Positions 42,785-52,872 of a stretch of DNA of 64,000 bases are shown piece after piece (within the stretch, counting starts at the first letter, position 1; each line of letters opens with the position of its first letter). The translations under genes were made by a program, and so were the position numbers. The DNA is from Aminobacter carboxidus (GTDB lineage Bacteria; Pseudomonadota; Alphaproteobacteria; Rhizobiales; Rhizobiaceae). The notes below the pieces were generated by a model. It worked only from the letters and a program-made list of their open reading frames with translations, made no database searches and had not been told where the DNA came from. Location of the stretch: NCBI RefSeq assembly GCF_014863355.1, contig NZ_JACZEP010000013.1, positions 43,375 through 107,374 on the forward strand, written 5' to 3'.

Positions 42785-43723
42785 TCAGCACCTGACCTTC
42801 AGCACCTTGGGCACCATCTCGTAAGTCGCTGGAATATGCCCCGGCGACTCGCCATCGATGTCGACGAGTGCGGCATTGGCAAGTGGATCGCCCAGCGGCT
42901 CGACCACGACCCTGCGGCCGCGCAGGATGGTGATGGCGGGATGGTTGCGGTGGCGCCCGCCATAGAGCAGCCGCAGGTCGAGGATCAGCTTGAGCTTGCT
43001 CGCGGCGCGCAGGATGACGATGTCGAACAGCCCGTCGTCGGGCACGGCGTCGGGCGCGATCATCATGCCACCGCCGAAGAAGCGCTCATTGGCCACCGCC
43101 ACCATTGCCACCCTGGCCTCGACCGGTTCGCCGTCATCGACGGTGATGCGCACGTCCTGGAAGCGGTAGCGCACGAACTCGGTCACCGTGCGCCAGAAAA
43201 ACAGCGCCTTGGCCGGCACCCAATGCTTGCGCCGGTCGCTGTTGACCGCACGCACCGTCGCGCCCGATATGCCGAGGCTGGCAATGTTGACGAAATGCCG
43301 GCTCGCCAGCCGGCCGTGGTCCTCGACGAAGGAGACGCGGCCGGCATCTATCAGCCGGTCGCTGCCCTCGGCAATGCGCGCGATCGCCGCCTGTATCTCG
43401 ACCGGAATGCCCATGCCGCGGGCGAAATCGGAGCCGGTGCCGCAAGGCAGCACACCGAGGATCGCCGCAGCGCCTGTTTCGGCCTGCATCTGCAAAAGTC
43501 CGTCGGCAACCTCGCTGATCGTGCCGTCGCCGCCGGCAGCGACCACCAGCTCGCAGCCGAGCGCTACCAGGTCGCGCGCGATGACCGCGCCGTCTCCCGG
43601 CCCGGAAGTCTCGCGAAACTCCACCTCGCCGAAGCGCGCGGCAAGCGCTGCCGCAACCTCGGTCCAGTGCGTGTCCAGCCTGCCGCCGCCGGCTACCGGA
43701 TTCCTGACGACACCGACTTTCAC
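42785..43723 (-). CDS. diacylglycerol kinase-family lipid kinase (YegS/DgkB type)
   Basis: 312 aa from a GTG 8 bases behind GGGGAGGG; an ATG at 43747 is in frame but has no ribosome site. ATP-binding catalytic domain: VGVVRNPVAGGGRLDTHW, VVAAGGDGTISEVADGLLQ (GGDGT motif), GVLPCGTGSDFARGMGIP, DAGRVSF. C-terminal part: ANERFFGGGMMIAPDAVPDDGLFDIVIL. Phosphorylates diacylglycerol or another lipid at the inner membrane. Confidence 0.92.
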   Translation of the reverse strand: MKVGVVRNPVAGGGRLDTHWTEVAAALAARFGEVEFRETSGPGDGAVIARDLVALGCELVVAAGGDGTISEVADGLLQMQAETGAAAILGVLPCGTGSDFARGMGIPVEIQAAIARIAEGSDRLIDAGRVSFVEDHGRLASRHFVNIASLGISGATVRAVNSDRRKHWVPAKALFFWRTVTEFVRYRFQDVRITVDDGEPVEARVAMVAVANERFFGGGMMIAPDAVPDDGLFDIVILRAASKLKLILDLRLLYGGRHRNHPAITILRGRRVVVEPLGDPLANAALVDIDGESPGHIPATYEMVPKVLKVRC

Positions 43724-43973
43724 GAACGAAACCCTCCCCGGCAGCATACGCGCCACCGCCTCCCCGCTTATTGTTAGCCGCGGCACCAAATGCGCAAGGG
43801 AAAGGTTGCAAAGTTCACATCCTGTCGACCGCCTGGCGGGGAAGAAATGCCGCCAGAAGGCCACAACGCAACCGCGAATGCGCCGCGCCACCGTCATGCC
43901 ATGATTGCGGCCAACTGGCGCCGCGATCAGAGCGGAGAAATCGCTTCATCAACAATCCCTGAGGATTCGGACC

Positions 43974-44372
43974 GTGATCAAGTCTGCCCTTGTCGCCATG
44001 ACCATCGTTGGTTGCGACTGCGACGCCAAGCTTTGCGAGTATATCGGCGAAACGCCGGCACAGTGGACGTCCGTCTCCGACTGCGAGACGGCGATGAAGA
44101 GCCGCATCCTGCGCGAAGGCAATCATGCCTACCCGCTGGTGACCGGCATCTGCCGCACCACCGCTTTCGTCGACCCGCAGCTCGCTGCCGCGCCCGCGGT
44201 CCAGCCACAGGTCCTGCCTGCCGCCTATGCCGGCACCAGCGAAGACTCGGTGCTCTACCGCACCGCCAATGGCTACGCGCTGGTTCGCTCGGGGCTCGAT
44301 CGTTTTGCCGACGGCACACTTGCGGTGGCGAAGCGCTCGTCCAGCTGGCTCGCCGCGAACATCGGCTTCTGA
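43974..44372 (+). CDS. small exported protein of unknown function
   Basis: 132 aa from a GTG 8 bases behind GAGGA. Short hydrophobic N-terminus (IKSALVAMTIVGC) followed by three close cysteines (CDCDAKLC) and later C and C in VSDCETAMKS and GICRTTAFVD. The C-terminal half (VLYRTANGYALVRSGLDRFADG) shows no family I know. The GC...C start could be a lipobox (IVGC), giving a lipoprotein. Moderate confidence. Confidence 0.7.
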   Translation: MIKSALVAMTIVGCDCDAKLCEYIGETPAQWTSVSDCETAMKSRILREGNHAYPLVTGICRTTAFVDPQLAAAPAVQPQVLPAAYAGTSEDSVLYRTANGYALVRSGLDRFADGTLAVAKRSSSWLAANIGF

Positions 44373-44385
44373 GCCTGCCTGCTTG

Positions 44386-44416
44386 AAAAAATGGCCGACC
44401 TCGGAAGAGGCCGGCC
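44386..44416 (-). terminator. terminator for the DUF1344 gene
   Basis: Ten-bp stem with one mismatch (44416-44407 with 44402-44393), GGAA-type tetraloop, then minus-strand T-run (44391-44386). May also end the plus-strand gene finishing at 44372. Confidence 0.65.
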
Positions 44417-44508
44417 GCAGTTTGGTTTGCGTCCTGGAAGGGTATCAAGAACGTCACCCGCCCTGCCGGGCGCATGGCATTGCCGGCAGCGCGCATGTGC
44501 AACAGCTG

Positions 44509-44751
44509 TTACGAGGCCGCTTCGATCGCGGTCACGGCGCCCGTGGTGTCGTCCACCGTCACCTTGACCTTGGCGCCGGCAGCGAGGCCATCGACCTTGA
44601 TGGTTTCGGGGATGACATAGGTCTTGCCGTCGTCGAGCGTGATCGAGCGCGTCGCCGGATCGACCGACTGGACCGTGCCCTGGACTTCAGCAGCATAGGC
44701 GGCACCGATGAAGGCGAGCGAGGCGACGGTCGTTGCAAGGATCTTGTTCAT
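44509..44751 (-). CDS. DUF1344 periplasmic protein
   Basis: 80 aa. Signal peptide 1-20 (LAFIGAAYA), then a small beta domain: EVQGTVQSVDPATRSITLDDGKTYVI, GAKVKVTVDDTTGAVTAIE, the DUF1344 pattern widespread in rhizobia, similar to an OB/RNA-binding-like S1 strand order. ATG behind GGGAG. No known function. The next 460 bases (44752-45211) show no gene on either strand that I can support. Confidence 0.88.
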   Translation of the reverse strand: MNKILATTVASLAFIGAAYAAEVQGTVQSVDPATRSITLDDGKTYVIPETIKVDGLAAGAKVKVTVDDTTGAVTAIEAAS

Positions 44752-45211
44752 GTCTGGTACTCCCGTTCTGGTCTGTCCCGGCTGGCCCTGCCCTCGTAGC
44801 AAGGCCCGCCGAACGAGATGGAAACTGACCGGCGAACCGCTGTGGCGCAAATCACGTTGCATGAAATTACTGAACGTAATCATAAGCTTATTTCTGCCGT
44901 ATTTGACCGTAACCGCCCCATCACCGGCTGCTTCGGCATCCCCTCGATATCGCTTCGGCCCTTGGCAGCCATGCGATGGGAGGCGTCACACCACTGTCAC
45001 CGCCTCGCCACCTCATGGCCGGATTCCAGAACGGCCGATCACGAAACGCCTTTCGACGTTAGGGCGGAGAGATTTTTTCCGCGCGGGCCGCCACCCTCCC
45101 GCGACGTTTTGCGCCTTCGTTTCGTTGGTCCAGTCGGCTCGGTCACCTTCACAGTCGCCAGTGATTCTGGCATAGCTCGCGCCGCACGATTTGTGCTTTT
45201 GGGAAGCTCCC

Positions 45212-45469
45212 GTGAACCCCCTGTTCGAAATCGTCGGCGCCGTCGCCGCTGTCCTGACCACGCTGTGCTGGCTGCCGCAGATCGCCAAGATTCTGCGCGA
45301 GCGCAAGACCAGCGACATTTCGCTCGGCACCAATGCCGCGCTCGCCACCGGCATCTCCTTGTGGATCGTCTATGGCGTAGCGCTCGGCTCGTTGCCGGTG
45401 ATCCTGTCGAACTCGGTCACCTTGCTGTTCATCCTCGCCATCGTCGGGCTCAAGCTGCGCTTCGGTTAG
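45212..45469 (+). CDS. SemiSWEET sugar transporter
   Basis: 85 aa, three membrane helices, PQ-loop protein that works as a dimer. Helix 1 holds the W-L-P-Q motif (LTTLCWLPQIAKILRERKTSDIS), helix 2 GTNAALATGISLWIVYGVALGSLPVI, helix 3 LSNSVTLLFILAIVGLKLRF with the Asn of the sugar pocket. The start is the GTG before NPLFEIVG; an ATG-less extension to 45191 is unlikely. Facilitates diffusion of small sugars. Confidence 0.9.
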   Translation: MNPLFEIVGAVAAVLTTLCWLPQIAKILRERKTSDISLGTNAALATGISLWIVYGVALGSLPVILSNSVTLLFILAIVGLKLRFG

Positions 45470-45478
45470 CGGACCGGC

Positions 45479-45570
45479 CCGAAAACCAGAACCGGTTTTC
45501 GGAAAGCGCGATACAGAGCTTCAAAGTATTTGAGCGTCCTTCTGCGAACGGACGCGCAGCGCTCCAACCG
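45479..45570. repeat. intergenic palindromic repeat related to the 17.4 kb element
   Basis: CCGAAAACC (45479-45487) with GGTTTTCGG (45494-45502), then a second hairpin GCGTCC/GGACGC with a TTCTGCGAA loop. The CCGAAAACC half is also found in the element at 17432-17529. It overlaps the region between convergent SemiSWEET and DUF3137 genes. Confidence 0.6.
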
Positions 45571-45574
45571 CACC

Positions 45575-46522
45575 TCACGAACCGATCTTGCGCACCAGCG
45601 AGGCCGTCGCCAGGATTGTAGCCATGTCGGCGATCATCGGCTCGATATACGCCTTGTAGTCGAGCGCCTCAGTCGACGCGGGCAGCTCGAAGAAGTCCTT
45701 CTTGTGCGGCAGCAGCAGGAATCCGTCCTTGCCCGACAGCGCGATCCGCGCCGGCTCGCCCGGCCATGCTTCCTTGAGCCAGATCAGTGCCTGCGCCATC
45801 TGCCCCGACACCAGCGGCTGCGCCGCCTCGACATTGTCGCTGCGGAAATCATAGTCCTCGTCGAGATCGCCTCCGGACTTGATCTCCTGCATCCCACCAA
45901 ACATTTCACGGAAGAAGCCCATCACGGTGTTGGTCTTGAGCGTAGCGACAAGTATACCCGGAAACGGCTTGGCCATGTCGAAGGCGACGATGATGCCGTC
46001 GAACAAAGTGACGTCGGACTTCTCCACACGCCGCCATGCCGCGGTCTCATAAAGCTCGAAGGTGAAGCCCTCGTATTTACCCGAAATGATGTCGTCGAAC
46101 TGGCTGTCGCTGTAGTCGCCGATCGTTTCGCGCGGCAGCTTGGCGAAGGTCGCAGGCACGTCGCCCTTGCCGAGCCGCATGTTCTCGATGAAGCCGAAGA
46201 CGATCGGTAACAGCCGGTTGCGGAACGAGGAATTGGCAAGCTCGACCGGCTTCACGGCCCGGAAATAGGCGAAGAACGCCGCCACGAACGCCACCGCATA
46301 GAGATAGACATGCGGCGTCGACACCCAGACCTCGGCGGGATCGGCGGCAAGATTGAAGATCAACGCCAGAGCGAAGACGGCAACGATCAGCCCGCCCAGA
46401 TAGAGCGGCACCCGCCAGATCGTCGAACGCCGGATCGCCGTGCGCTCGCTCTGGTAGGCTTCAAGTTCCTTCTTGATGCCGGCAATCTGCGCCGCGTCGG
46501 GCATGAAACCAGTTGCGCTCAT
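45575..46522 (-). CDS. DUF3137 membrane protein
   Basis: 315 aa. Two adjacent membrane helices (about VPLYLGGLIVAVFALALIFNLA and VYLYAVAFVAAFFAYFRA) then a soluble domain: FRNRLLPIVFGFIENMRLGKG, DIISGKYEGFTFELYETAAWRRVEK, LFDGIIVAFDMAKPFPGILVA. This matches my memory of DUF3137, named for Galanin-receptor-like annotation errors; no function known. Start ATG with a G-rich site upstream. The remaining frame up to 46804 is not needed. Confidence 0.85.
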   Translation of the reverse strand: MSATGFMPDAAQIAGIKKELEAYQSERTAIRRSTIWRVPLYLGGLIVAVFALALIFNLAADPAEVWVSTPHVYLYAVAFVAAFFAYFRAVKPVELANSSFRNRLLPIVFGFIENMRLGKGDVPATFAKLPRETIGDYSDSQFDDIISGKYEGFTFELYETAAWRRVEKSDVTLFDGIIVAFDMAKPFPGILVATLKTNTVMGFFREMFGGMQEIKSGGDLDEDYDFRSDNVEAAQPLVSGQMAQALIWLKEAWPGEPARIALSGKDGFLLLPHKKDFFELPASTEALDYKAYIEPMIADMATILATASLVRKIGS

Positions 46523-46628
46523 ATCCGCCCCCAAAAGCACGCCGGCATGGTGCCGGCAGCAGGCGCGATGATAGCGGCTTTTCGCCAAATGTCGCGGCAT
46601 AAACAAGGGGATGGCGCAACATCCGGAC

Positions 46629-47711
46629 TCAGCTCGTGAAGCCTGGGGAGGCTGCTCCGTAAACCGCCTGCCAGCGCGCCCGCGCCTTCGTTCCGAGTTC
46701 GCCAGCGACCTTGTCGAGCGGCACCATCTTCTCGCGCTCGCCGTCACGCTGGCGCATGAACGGCGCCATGCGATAGCTCGCGATCTGGCCGCGCGTCGCC
46801 GCATCGGCGCTGACGTCGACGATCAGGATCGCTCCGATCCGACCAGGCCATGGCTGTCGCGCCAAGGCGGTGCCAAGGAAGTCGCCGAGCCCGTAGGCAA
46901 CCAGCGTGTCGCCGACGCGCCCAATCGGCTGCACGACATGCGCGTGATGCCCGACAACGAGCCCGACGCCGAGCTCGGCCAGGCGCCGTGCCCGGTCGCG
47001 CGTGTCAGGCCGTGGGAAATGACGGAACTCCCAGTCCCAGTGCGGCACGGCGCAAACCAGGTCGGTCCCGTCCGCAAGGCCGTTGCCGGCGGCAGCAACA
47101 AACTCGTCGGCCATCGCCACCCGCCCGGCAAAGGCTGAAGCCGGCGCGTTGCGCCATTGGGTGAACGCGCAAAGCCCGAGTGTAACCGGCCCGATGGTGC
47201 GCATCGTCACCGATGTCGTCGTCCCGATGGTGGCGATGCCCAGTTCGTCGAGTGCCGCCTTGGTCGCCTCGAAGCCGGCGATGCCCTGGTCAAGCACATG
47301 GTTGTTGGCGAGCGACAGCACCAGCCGACTGGGCGCGATGGCAGCAGCTGCCAGTGCGCCCTGGAGAAACCCCCGCGTCATCGCGTGGTGGGTTCCAAGC
47401 CGCGTCCCAAGCCGCGCGCTCGGACTTGCAACGACAGGGCTTTCGCAATTGCCGACCACCAAATCCGCCGCCCCCAGCAGCGCCACAAGTTCGCGGTCGA
47501 AGACCGGCGGCCTGCGGTTGGCGACGGCGGAAATGTCGCCGACGAAAGCCAGGCGCACGCTTTGGCCATGCTGAGGCAGGAACCGCACCTGATCGGGCAG
47601 GTAGCCGGCACCAGCACCGCGCAGCGACGGCTTCACAAACCGCGCCGGCCAGGAAATCTTGTAGGAGAAAGGATAGTTGGACACGCTGCGCCTGAAATTG
47701 ATTGCCGTCAC
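46629..47711 (-). CDS. CapA family protein (poly-gamma-glutamate capsule type)
   Basis: 360 aa metallophosphoesterase-like fold. Seen: LAFVGDISAVANRRP, DLVVGNCESPVV, LVLSLANNHVLDQGIAGFEATKAALDELGIATIGT, VCAVPHWDWEFRHFP, LGVGLVVGHHAHVVQPIGRVGDTLVAYGLGDFLGT. Members help make or export poly-gamma-glutamate or other capsules. No PgsB/PgsC partner in the window. GTG start. Same strand and 45 bp downstream of a GT4 glycosyltransferase, so they may be one envelope-polymer operon. Confidence 0.88.
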   Translation of the reverse strand: MTAINFRRSVSNYPFSYKISWPARFVKPSLRGAGAGYLPDQVRFLPQHGQSVRLAFVGDISAVANRRPPVFDRELVALLGAADLVVGNCESPVVASPSARLGTRLGTHHAMTRGFLQGALAAAAIAPSRLVLSLANNHVLDQGIAGFEATKAALDELGIATIGTTTSVTMRTIGPVTLGLCAFTQWRNAPASAFAGRVAMADEFVAAAGNGLADGTDLVCAVPHWDWEFRHFPRPDTRDRARRLAELGVGLVVGHHAHVVQPIGRVGDTLVAYGLGDFLGTALARQPWPGRIGAILIVDVSADAATRGQIASYRMAPFMRQRDGEREKMVPLDKVAGELGTKARARWQAVYGAASPGFTS

Positions 47712-47756
47712 ACTAGCAGCATTTCATTGCGCACAGCTGGCGGTTCCAGGCAGACG

Positions 47757-48848
47757 TTACTTTTGCCGGCGCTTTTTGCTCGAACGGTCGATGGCCAGAC
47801 GGTAGATCTTGTCGATCTCGCCGACGATGCGCTGCGGGTCGAGCTGGCGCGCGATCTCCTGCCGTCCCGCCTGCCCCACCGCCTGGCGCCTGGCTTCGTC
47901 GCGCAGTTCCAGCGCCGCCTCCGCCATACCGGCGACGTCGCCGACCTCGAATGTCTGCCCTGCGGGCAGCAGGTCGACCATGTTGCCGACGCGCGTCGAC
48001 AGCACCGGCAAGACCGCCGCCATTGCCTCCAGCGGCGCGATCGGCGCCTGCTCGTCGCGCGAGGTCATCAGAAACACGTCGAGGGCCGGCAGCAAATCGA
48101 GCGCGTCACTGCGCAATCCCGGCAGATGGATTCGCCCCTTAACCTCGGGCGCGGCGATCGCGCCGTCCCACTCGGCCATGATGTCGTTACCCTGCTGGGT
48201 CGAGCCGACGACCAGCAGTTCGGCATCGACGCCGTTGTCCAGCAGACGGCGCAGCACTCGCACCATGTCGATCTGGTTCTTGCGCCCGCCCAGTTGTCCG
48301 ACCGAGCCGATCAGGAACGCATCGTCGCGGATGCCGAGGGCCGCGCGGGCTTGCGACCGGGAGGCCGCCGACACCGGCTCGATCCTGGAGACGTCAAACA
48401 TGTTGGGCAGCAGGTGGATGTGCCGGCGCGAAACCAGCCAGTGCCTGATGTAATAGTCCACCGTCCACTGGCTGAGCCCGATGACCTCATGGGCAAACAG
48501 CCACGGCAGCTGGTACTGGCGCGCATGCGCCGTCATCACGATCGGCGTTCCGGCGGCGCAGCGGAACACCAGCCCGAACTTGTTGCCACGGCTGCCGTGG
48601 CAGTGCACCACGTCCTCGCCCCAGTCGCGAATGGCATAGCCGACGCGCCGAATCTCCTTTGGCGTCGTGGCGAAACCCGATCCCATCATCTGGATCGGGC
48701 CGTCGAACTTCTGATGCTCGATCCACGAGCCGAGCGAATGCACCAGCATCACCTCATGCCCGGCATCGAGCTGGGCCTGGATCAGGATCCGCGAACTGGT
48801 GGCAACGCCGTTCAGCGCGCCATGGCCGACAAGATGCGCGATCTTCAT
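47757..48848 (-). CDS. glycosyltransferase family 4
   Basis: 363 aa, GT-B fold, cytosolic face. KIAHLVGHGALNGVATSSRILIQAQLDAGHEV at the N-terminus, WGEDVVHCHGSRGNKFGLVFR, FLIGSVGQLGGRKNQIDMVRVLRRL, LHLPGLRSDALDLLPALDVFLMTSRDEQAPIAPLEAMAAVLPVLSTRVGN, with the E of APLEAMA as the nucleotide-sugar contact. Donor and acceptor unknown. Followed by capA. ATG start. About 250 bases (48849-49100) separate it from the divergent SH3 gene. Confidence 0.9.
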   Translation of the reverse strand: MKIAHLVGHGALNGVATSSRILIQAQLDAGHEVMLVHSLGSWIEHQKFDGPIQMMGSGFATTPKEIRRVGYAIRDWGEDVVHCHGSRGNKFGLVFRCAAGTPIVMTAHARQYQLPWLFAHEVIGLSQWTVDYYIRHWLVSRRHIHLLPNMFDVSRIEPVSAASRSQARAALGIRDDAFLIGSVGQLGGRKNQIDMVRVLRRLLDNGVDAELLVVGSTQQGNDIMAEWDGAIAAPEVKGRIHLPGLRSDALDLLPALDVFLMTSRDEQAPIAPLEAMAAVLPVLSTRVGNMVDLLPAGQTFEVGDVAGMAEAALELRDEARRQAVGQAGRQEIARQLDPQRIVGEIDKIYRLAIDRSSKKRRQK

Positions 48849-49100
48849 TGCGCTGGCGTCTGCTGCGAACGGTTGGTCAGGAAGCTCATCTGCCGCTTAG
48901 GTCTCAAAATTGGATGGACGCTCTCTAACATTCCCAGATGCTCCGGCATACACGGCTTGTGCACGCCACATCGCCGCGCCTCGGGCCGGCCGTCCTTTGT
49001 TACCCAGGCATAAAGGATAATGCCGGCAGTACACTGGCGCGCGCGACAATAGGCAGTAATCTCAAGCAGTTCGAATGATTCAGGTCTGGAGGCACTGCCC

Positions 49101-49535
49101 ATGATGTTTCGAAGACTTGCCACCGCTGCGGCCTTGCTGGCCGGATTGATGGCTCTTCCTGTCACTGCCATGGCCGCCGAAGCCTACACCACCGGCAACG
49201 TCAATGTCCGCAACGGCCCCGGCACAGGCTACGCCAAGCTCGGCATGCTCTACGAGGGCACCCGCGTCGACCTGCGCGGCTGCGAAGGCAACTGGTGCAA
49301 CGTCTATGGCCCCCGCCTGCGCGGCTGGGTCTCGGCCAACTATCTCGACGAGTATGTCGGCCGTCCGCCGGCCGTGGTCGTGGCCCCGACAATCATCGTG
49401 CGGCCACCCCACTACCGCCCGCCGCACTGGAACCGGCCCCCGCACTGGAATCGCCCACCCAAGCCACGTCCGCCAAGGCCGCGCCCACCCGGCGCCAACT
49501 GCAAGATCGCGCCCGGCTTCCCCTGCCCAAGGTGA
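49101..49535 (+). CDS. exported bacterial SH3 domain protein
   Basis: 144 aa. Signal peptide 1-25 (GLMALPVTAMA). SH3_3 domain: YTTGNVNVRNGPGTGYAKLGMLYEGTRVDLRGCEGNWCNVYGPRLRGWVSANYLDEYVG, with a Cys pair probably bridged. The tail (90-144) is Pro/His/Trp-rich (HYRPPHWNRPPHWNRPPKPRPPRPRPPG), followed by two cysteines at the end. Probably binds peptidoglycan or another envelope polymer. Confidence 0.9.
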   Translation: MMFRRLATAAALLAGLMALPVTAMAAEAYTTGNVNVRNGPGTGYAKLGMLYEGTRVDLRGCEGNWCNVYGPRLRGWVSANYLDEYVGRPPAVVVAPTIIVRPPHYRPPHWNRPPHWNRPPKPRPPRPRPPGANCKIAPGFPCPR

Positions 49536-49645
49536 CATCCTCCTGACAGCCTGATGTCAGGAGCACGATTGCCCGTCCGCGCGGGTGCCGGCTTTCCGGC
49601 ATCCGCGCCCTTTCCATTTTAGCCGATACCGCCCATATTTCGTCC

Positions 49646-52600
49646 ATGGCCAAATCTCCTGACAAGAAAACGCCCGCTTCGGGAAGCGACAACCGTGCCG
49701 CGCAGCGCAAGCGCGGCGGCAATGGCGTGACCGACTTCATCGACGCCTCCGAGCCGCTGCACCGTCCGGGCTTCGGCGAAGCGCCGCAGGCCGAATTCAC
49801 GGGCGCGCCGTTATCAGGTTCGATCGCCGATTGGGCCGAGCAGATCGCCAAGGAGGCTGAAAAGCCGCAACCCAAGCCAAAAAAGATCCCCGAGAAAAGT
49901 TCGGCCCCCACGCGCTCGTCGCGCGGCACCTCGATGGGCGGCGCGGCTTCGGCCAAGGATCGCGCCGCCGCGGGCCTCAGCCCGGTCGCCGGTCTCGACA
50001 TCTCGCTTGAAGACGCGGCGTCGCTATCCAATTCCGGCGTCACCGCCACCGTCGCCGCCCTGTCGGCGCTGATCGAGAGCGGCAACCCGCTGTTCAAGGA
50101 TGGCGAGATCTGGGTGCCCCACCGCCCCGCCCGCCCGGAAAAATCCGAAGGCGGCATCCAGATCGTCATGCAGTCGGAATTCGAGCCGGCCGGCGACCAG
50201 CCCACCGCCATCAAGGACCTCGTCGAAGGCGTCAGCTCGGCCGAGCGCACGCAGGTGCTGCTCGGCGTCACCGGATCCGGCAAGACCTTCACCATGGCCA
50301 AGGTCATCGAGCAGACCCAGCGTCCCGCACTGATCCTGGCGCCCAACAAGACGCTCGCCGCCCAGCTCTACAGCGAGTTCAAGAAGTTCTTTCCCGACAA
50401 CGCGGTCGAGTACTTCGTCTCGTATTACGACTACTTCCAGCCCGAGGCCTACGTCCCGCGTACCGACACCTACATCGAGAAAGAATCGACTATCAACGAG
50501 CAGATCGACCGCATGCGCCACTCGGCGACGCGCTCGCTGCTCGAACGCGACGACGTCATCATCGTCGCCTCGGTGTCGTGCATCTACGGTATCGGCTCGG
50601 TCGAAACCTACACCGCCATGACCTTCCAGATGGCGGTCGGCGACCGGCTCGACCAGCGCCAGCTGCTCGCCGACCTCGTCGCCCAGCAATACAAGCGCCA
50701 GGACATCAACTTCGTCCGCGGCTCGTTCCGCGTGCGCGGCGACACCATCGAAATCTTCCCTGCACACTTGGAAGACTCGGCCTGGCGCATCTCGCTGTTC
50801 GGCGACGAGATCGATTCGATCACCGAATTCGACCCGCTGACGGGCCAGAAAACCGGCGACCTCAAGAGCGTAAAAATCTACGCCAATTCGCACTATGTCA
50901 CGCCGCGCCCGACCTTGAATCAAGCCATCAAGTCGATCAAGGAAGAGCTGCAGCACCGCCTGCAAGAGCTTGAAAAGGCTGGCCGTCTGCTCGAGGCCCA
51001 GCGCCTGGAGCAGCGCACGCGCTTCGACCTGGAGATGCTGGAAGCCACCGGCTCCTGCGCCGGCATCGAAAACTATTCGCGCTATCTCACCGGCCGCCGT
51101 CCCGGCGATCCGCCGCCCACCCTGTTCGAGTACATCCCCGACAACGCGTTGGTCTTCATCGACGAAAGTCACGTCACCGTGCCGCAGATCGGAGGCATGT
51201 ATCGCGGCGACTTCAAGCGTAAGGCGACGCTGGCTGAATACGGCTTCCGCCTGCCGTCCTGCCTGGACAACCGGCCGCTGCGCTTCGAGGAATGGGACGC
51301 CATGCGCCCGCTCTCGGTCGCGGTATCGGCGACGCCTGGCAACTGGGAGATGGAAGAGGCCGGCGGCGTCTTCGCAGAGCAGGTCATCCGCCCGACCGGC
51401 CTGATCGACCCGCCCGTCGAAGTGCGGCCTGCGAAAACCCAGGTCGACGATGTTGTCGGCGAAATCCGCGAGACGACCAAGGCCGGCTACCGCACGCTGG
51501 TCACCGTGCTGACAAAACGCATGGCCGAGGACCTGACCGAGTACCTGCACGAAAACGGCGTCCGCGTCCGCTACATGCACTCCGACATCGACACGCTGGA
51601 ACGCATCGAAATTCTCCGCGACCTCAGGCTCGGCGCTTTCGACGTGCTCGTGGGCATCAACCTGCTGCGCGAAGGCCTCGACATTCCCGAATGCGGTTTC
51701 GTCGCCATTCTCGACGCCGACAAGGAAGGTTTTTTGCGCTCCGAGACCTCGCTGATCCAGACCATCGGCCGCGCAGCACGTAACGTCGACGGCAAGGTCA
51801 TCCTCTACGCCGACCAGATCACCGGCTCGATGGAACGGGCCATGGCCGAGACGACGCGCCGTCGCGAAAAGCAGATGGCGTGGAACGAGGCCAACGGCAT
51901 CACGCCGGAAAGCGTCAAATCGCGCATCTCCGACATCCTCGACTCGGTCTACGAAAAGGACCACGTCCGCGCCGACATCTCGCAGTTCACCGACGAGGCC
52001 GGTGCGATGATCGGCAACAACCTCAAGGCCCATCTCGAAGCGCTCGACAAGCAGATGCGCAACGCCGCCACCGATCTCGACTTCGAGAAGGCGGCCCGCA
52101 TTCGCGACGAAATCAAGCGTCTGCGCGAGATGGAGCTCGCCATCTCCGACGACCCTCTGGCCCGCGACGTCGAGAGCCAGAGCCCCGCTTCCGGCCGTGA
52201 AAAAGGCAAGCACAACAAGGGCGTCGCCAAGCATCGCACGGTCGAGGAGCAGGAACGTTTCCGCAAGCTCGACGAGGCGCGTGCCGCCGAGGAGGCGGCC
52301 AAGGCTGCGCGAACCAACCTGTTCCGCAAGCCCAAGCTCGACGAGATGGGTGCCGACGGTGCGGTTCCCGCAGGCAAGACGCTGTTTGCCAAGCCCGGCA
52401 TCGACGACATGGGCCCGGGCACTGACATGGCAACGCCCGCCGGCGCCATCTCGCGTTCGCTGTTCAAGAAACAGTCGGCCGACGAGGCGCACGGCGCCGA
52501 CTACGGCGTGCCCGACGACGGTAAATCACTGTTCCGCAAGAACGACCTCGACGAGATGACCGTTCGCCGCACCGAAAAGCCGGTCGAGGGCGTCAAGCCG

Positions 52601-52699
52601 GTCAAGCGCGCCAAGATCGGCGCCGGCTCCTACGAGGACCCGGCCGAAGCCGCGCGTGCGAAAAAGAAGCCGGGCAAATCAGGACGGCCGGGGAAGTAG
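49646..52699 (+). CDS. uvrB: excinuclease ABC subunit B (UvrB) with N- and C-terminal extensions
   Basis: 1017 aa; classical UvrB is about 670. Core helicase: Walker A GVTGSGKT (207-214), the beta-hairpin [12 protein letters not shown] (260-271), [47 protein letters not shown], and the C-terminal UVR domain ([23 protein letters not shown]). A roughly 170-residue polar, Ala/Lys-rich extension precedes the core and about 180 residues follow. The tail carries four copies of a LF-K-x-DEM motif (892, 913, 939, 962). Nucleotide excision repair with UvrA/UvrC. ATG start. Confidence 0.96.
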   Translation: MAKSPDKKTPASGSDNRAAQRKRGGNGVTDFIDASEPLHRPGFGEAPQAEFTGAPLSGSIADWAEQIAKEAEKPQPKPKKIPEKSSAPTRSSRGTSMGGAASAKDRAAAGLSPVAGLDISLEDAASLSNSGVTATVAALSALIESGNPLFKDGEIWVPHRPARPEKSEGGIQIVMQSEFEPAGDQPTAIKDLVEGVSSAERTQVLLGVTGSGKTFTMAKVIEQTQRPALILAPNKTLAAQLYSEFKKFFPDNAVEYFVSYYDYFQPEAYVPRTDTYIEKESTINEQIDRMRHSATRSLLERDDVIIVASVSCIYGIGSVETYTAMTFQMAVGDRLDQRQLLADLVAQQYKRQDINFVRGSFRVRGDTIEIFPAHLEDSAWRISLFGDEIDSITEFDPLTGQKTGDLKSVKIYANSHYVTPRPTLNQAIKSIKEELQHRLQELEKAGRLLEAQRLEQRTRFDLEMLEATGSCAGIENYSRYLTGRRPGDPPPTLFEYIPDNALVFIDESHVTVPQIGGMYRGDFKRKATLAEYGFRLPSCLDNRPLRFEEWDAMRPLSVAVSATPGNWEMEEAGGVFAEQVIRPTGLIDPPVEVRPAKTQVDDVVGEIRETTKAGYRTLVTVLTKRMAEDLTEYLHENGVRVRYMHSDIDTLERIEILRDLRLGAFDVLVGINLLREGLDIPECGFVAILDADKEGFLRSETSLIQTIGRAARNVDGKVILYADQITGSMERAMAETTRRREKQMAWNEANGITPESVKSRISDILDSVYEKDHVRADISQFTDEAGAMIGNNLKAHLEALDKQMRNAATDLDFEKAARIRDEIKRLREMELAISDDPLARDVESQSPASGREKGKHNKGVAKHRTVEEQERFRKLDEARAAEEAAKAARTNLFRKPKLDEMGADGAVPAGKTLFAKPGIDDMGPGTDMATPAGAISRSLFKKQSADEAHGADYGVPDDGKSLFRKNDLDEMTVRRTEKPVEGVKPVKRAKIGAGSYEDPAEAARAKKKPGKSGRPGK

Positions 52700-52872
52700 C
52701 CCGGTCGCTTGCGCCGACAACAATGCGTTCGGCCAAAAATCTTCGTCGACCATGTCGGATCGTGCCGGCCTCGCTCGTCCTAGAGGCGAGGCATCGGCCA
52801 ACGGTGGTCAAGATGCCCGCAACAGGTGCCGCCAGCGCGGCGATTGGCTCAAGCGAGGAACGGAGACAACAA

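Noticed and set aside
47157..49013. Open frame of over 600 codons on the plus strand across capA and the GT4 gene
   Set aside because: It spans two clear minus-strand genes and the gap between them and gives an Arg/His-rich product without domains.
50024..52492. Long open frame (over 800 codons) on the minus strand opposite uvrB
   Set aside because: It is the antisense shadow of a high-GC gene with very biased third positions; the product is Asp/Val/Gly/His-rich with no family pattern, and uvrB on the plus strand is unmistakable.
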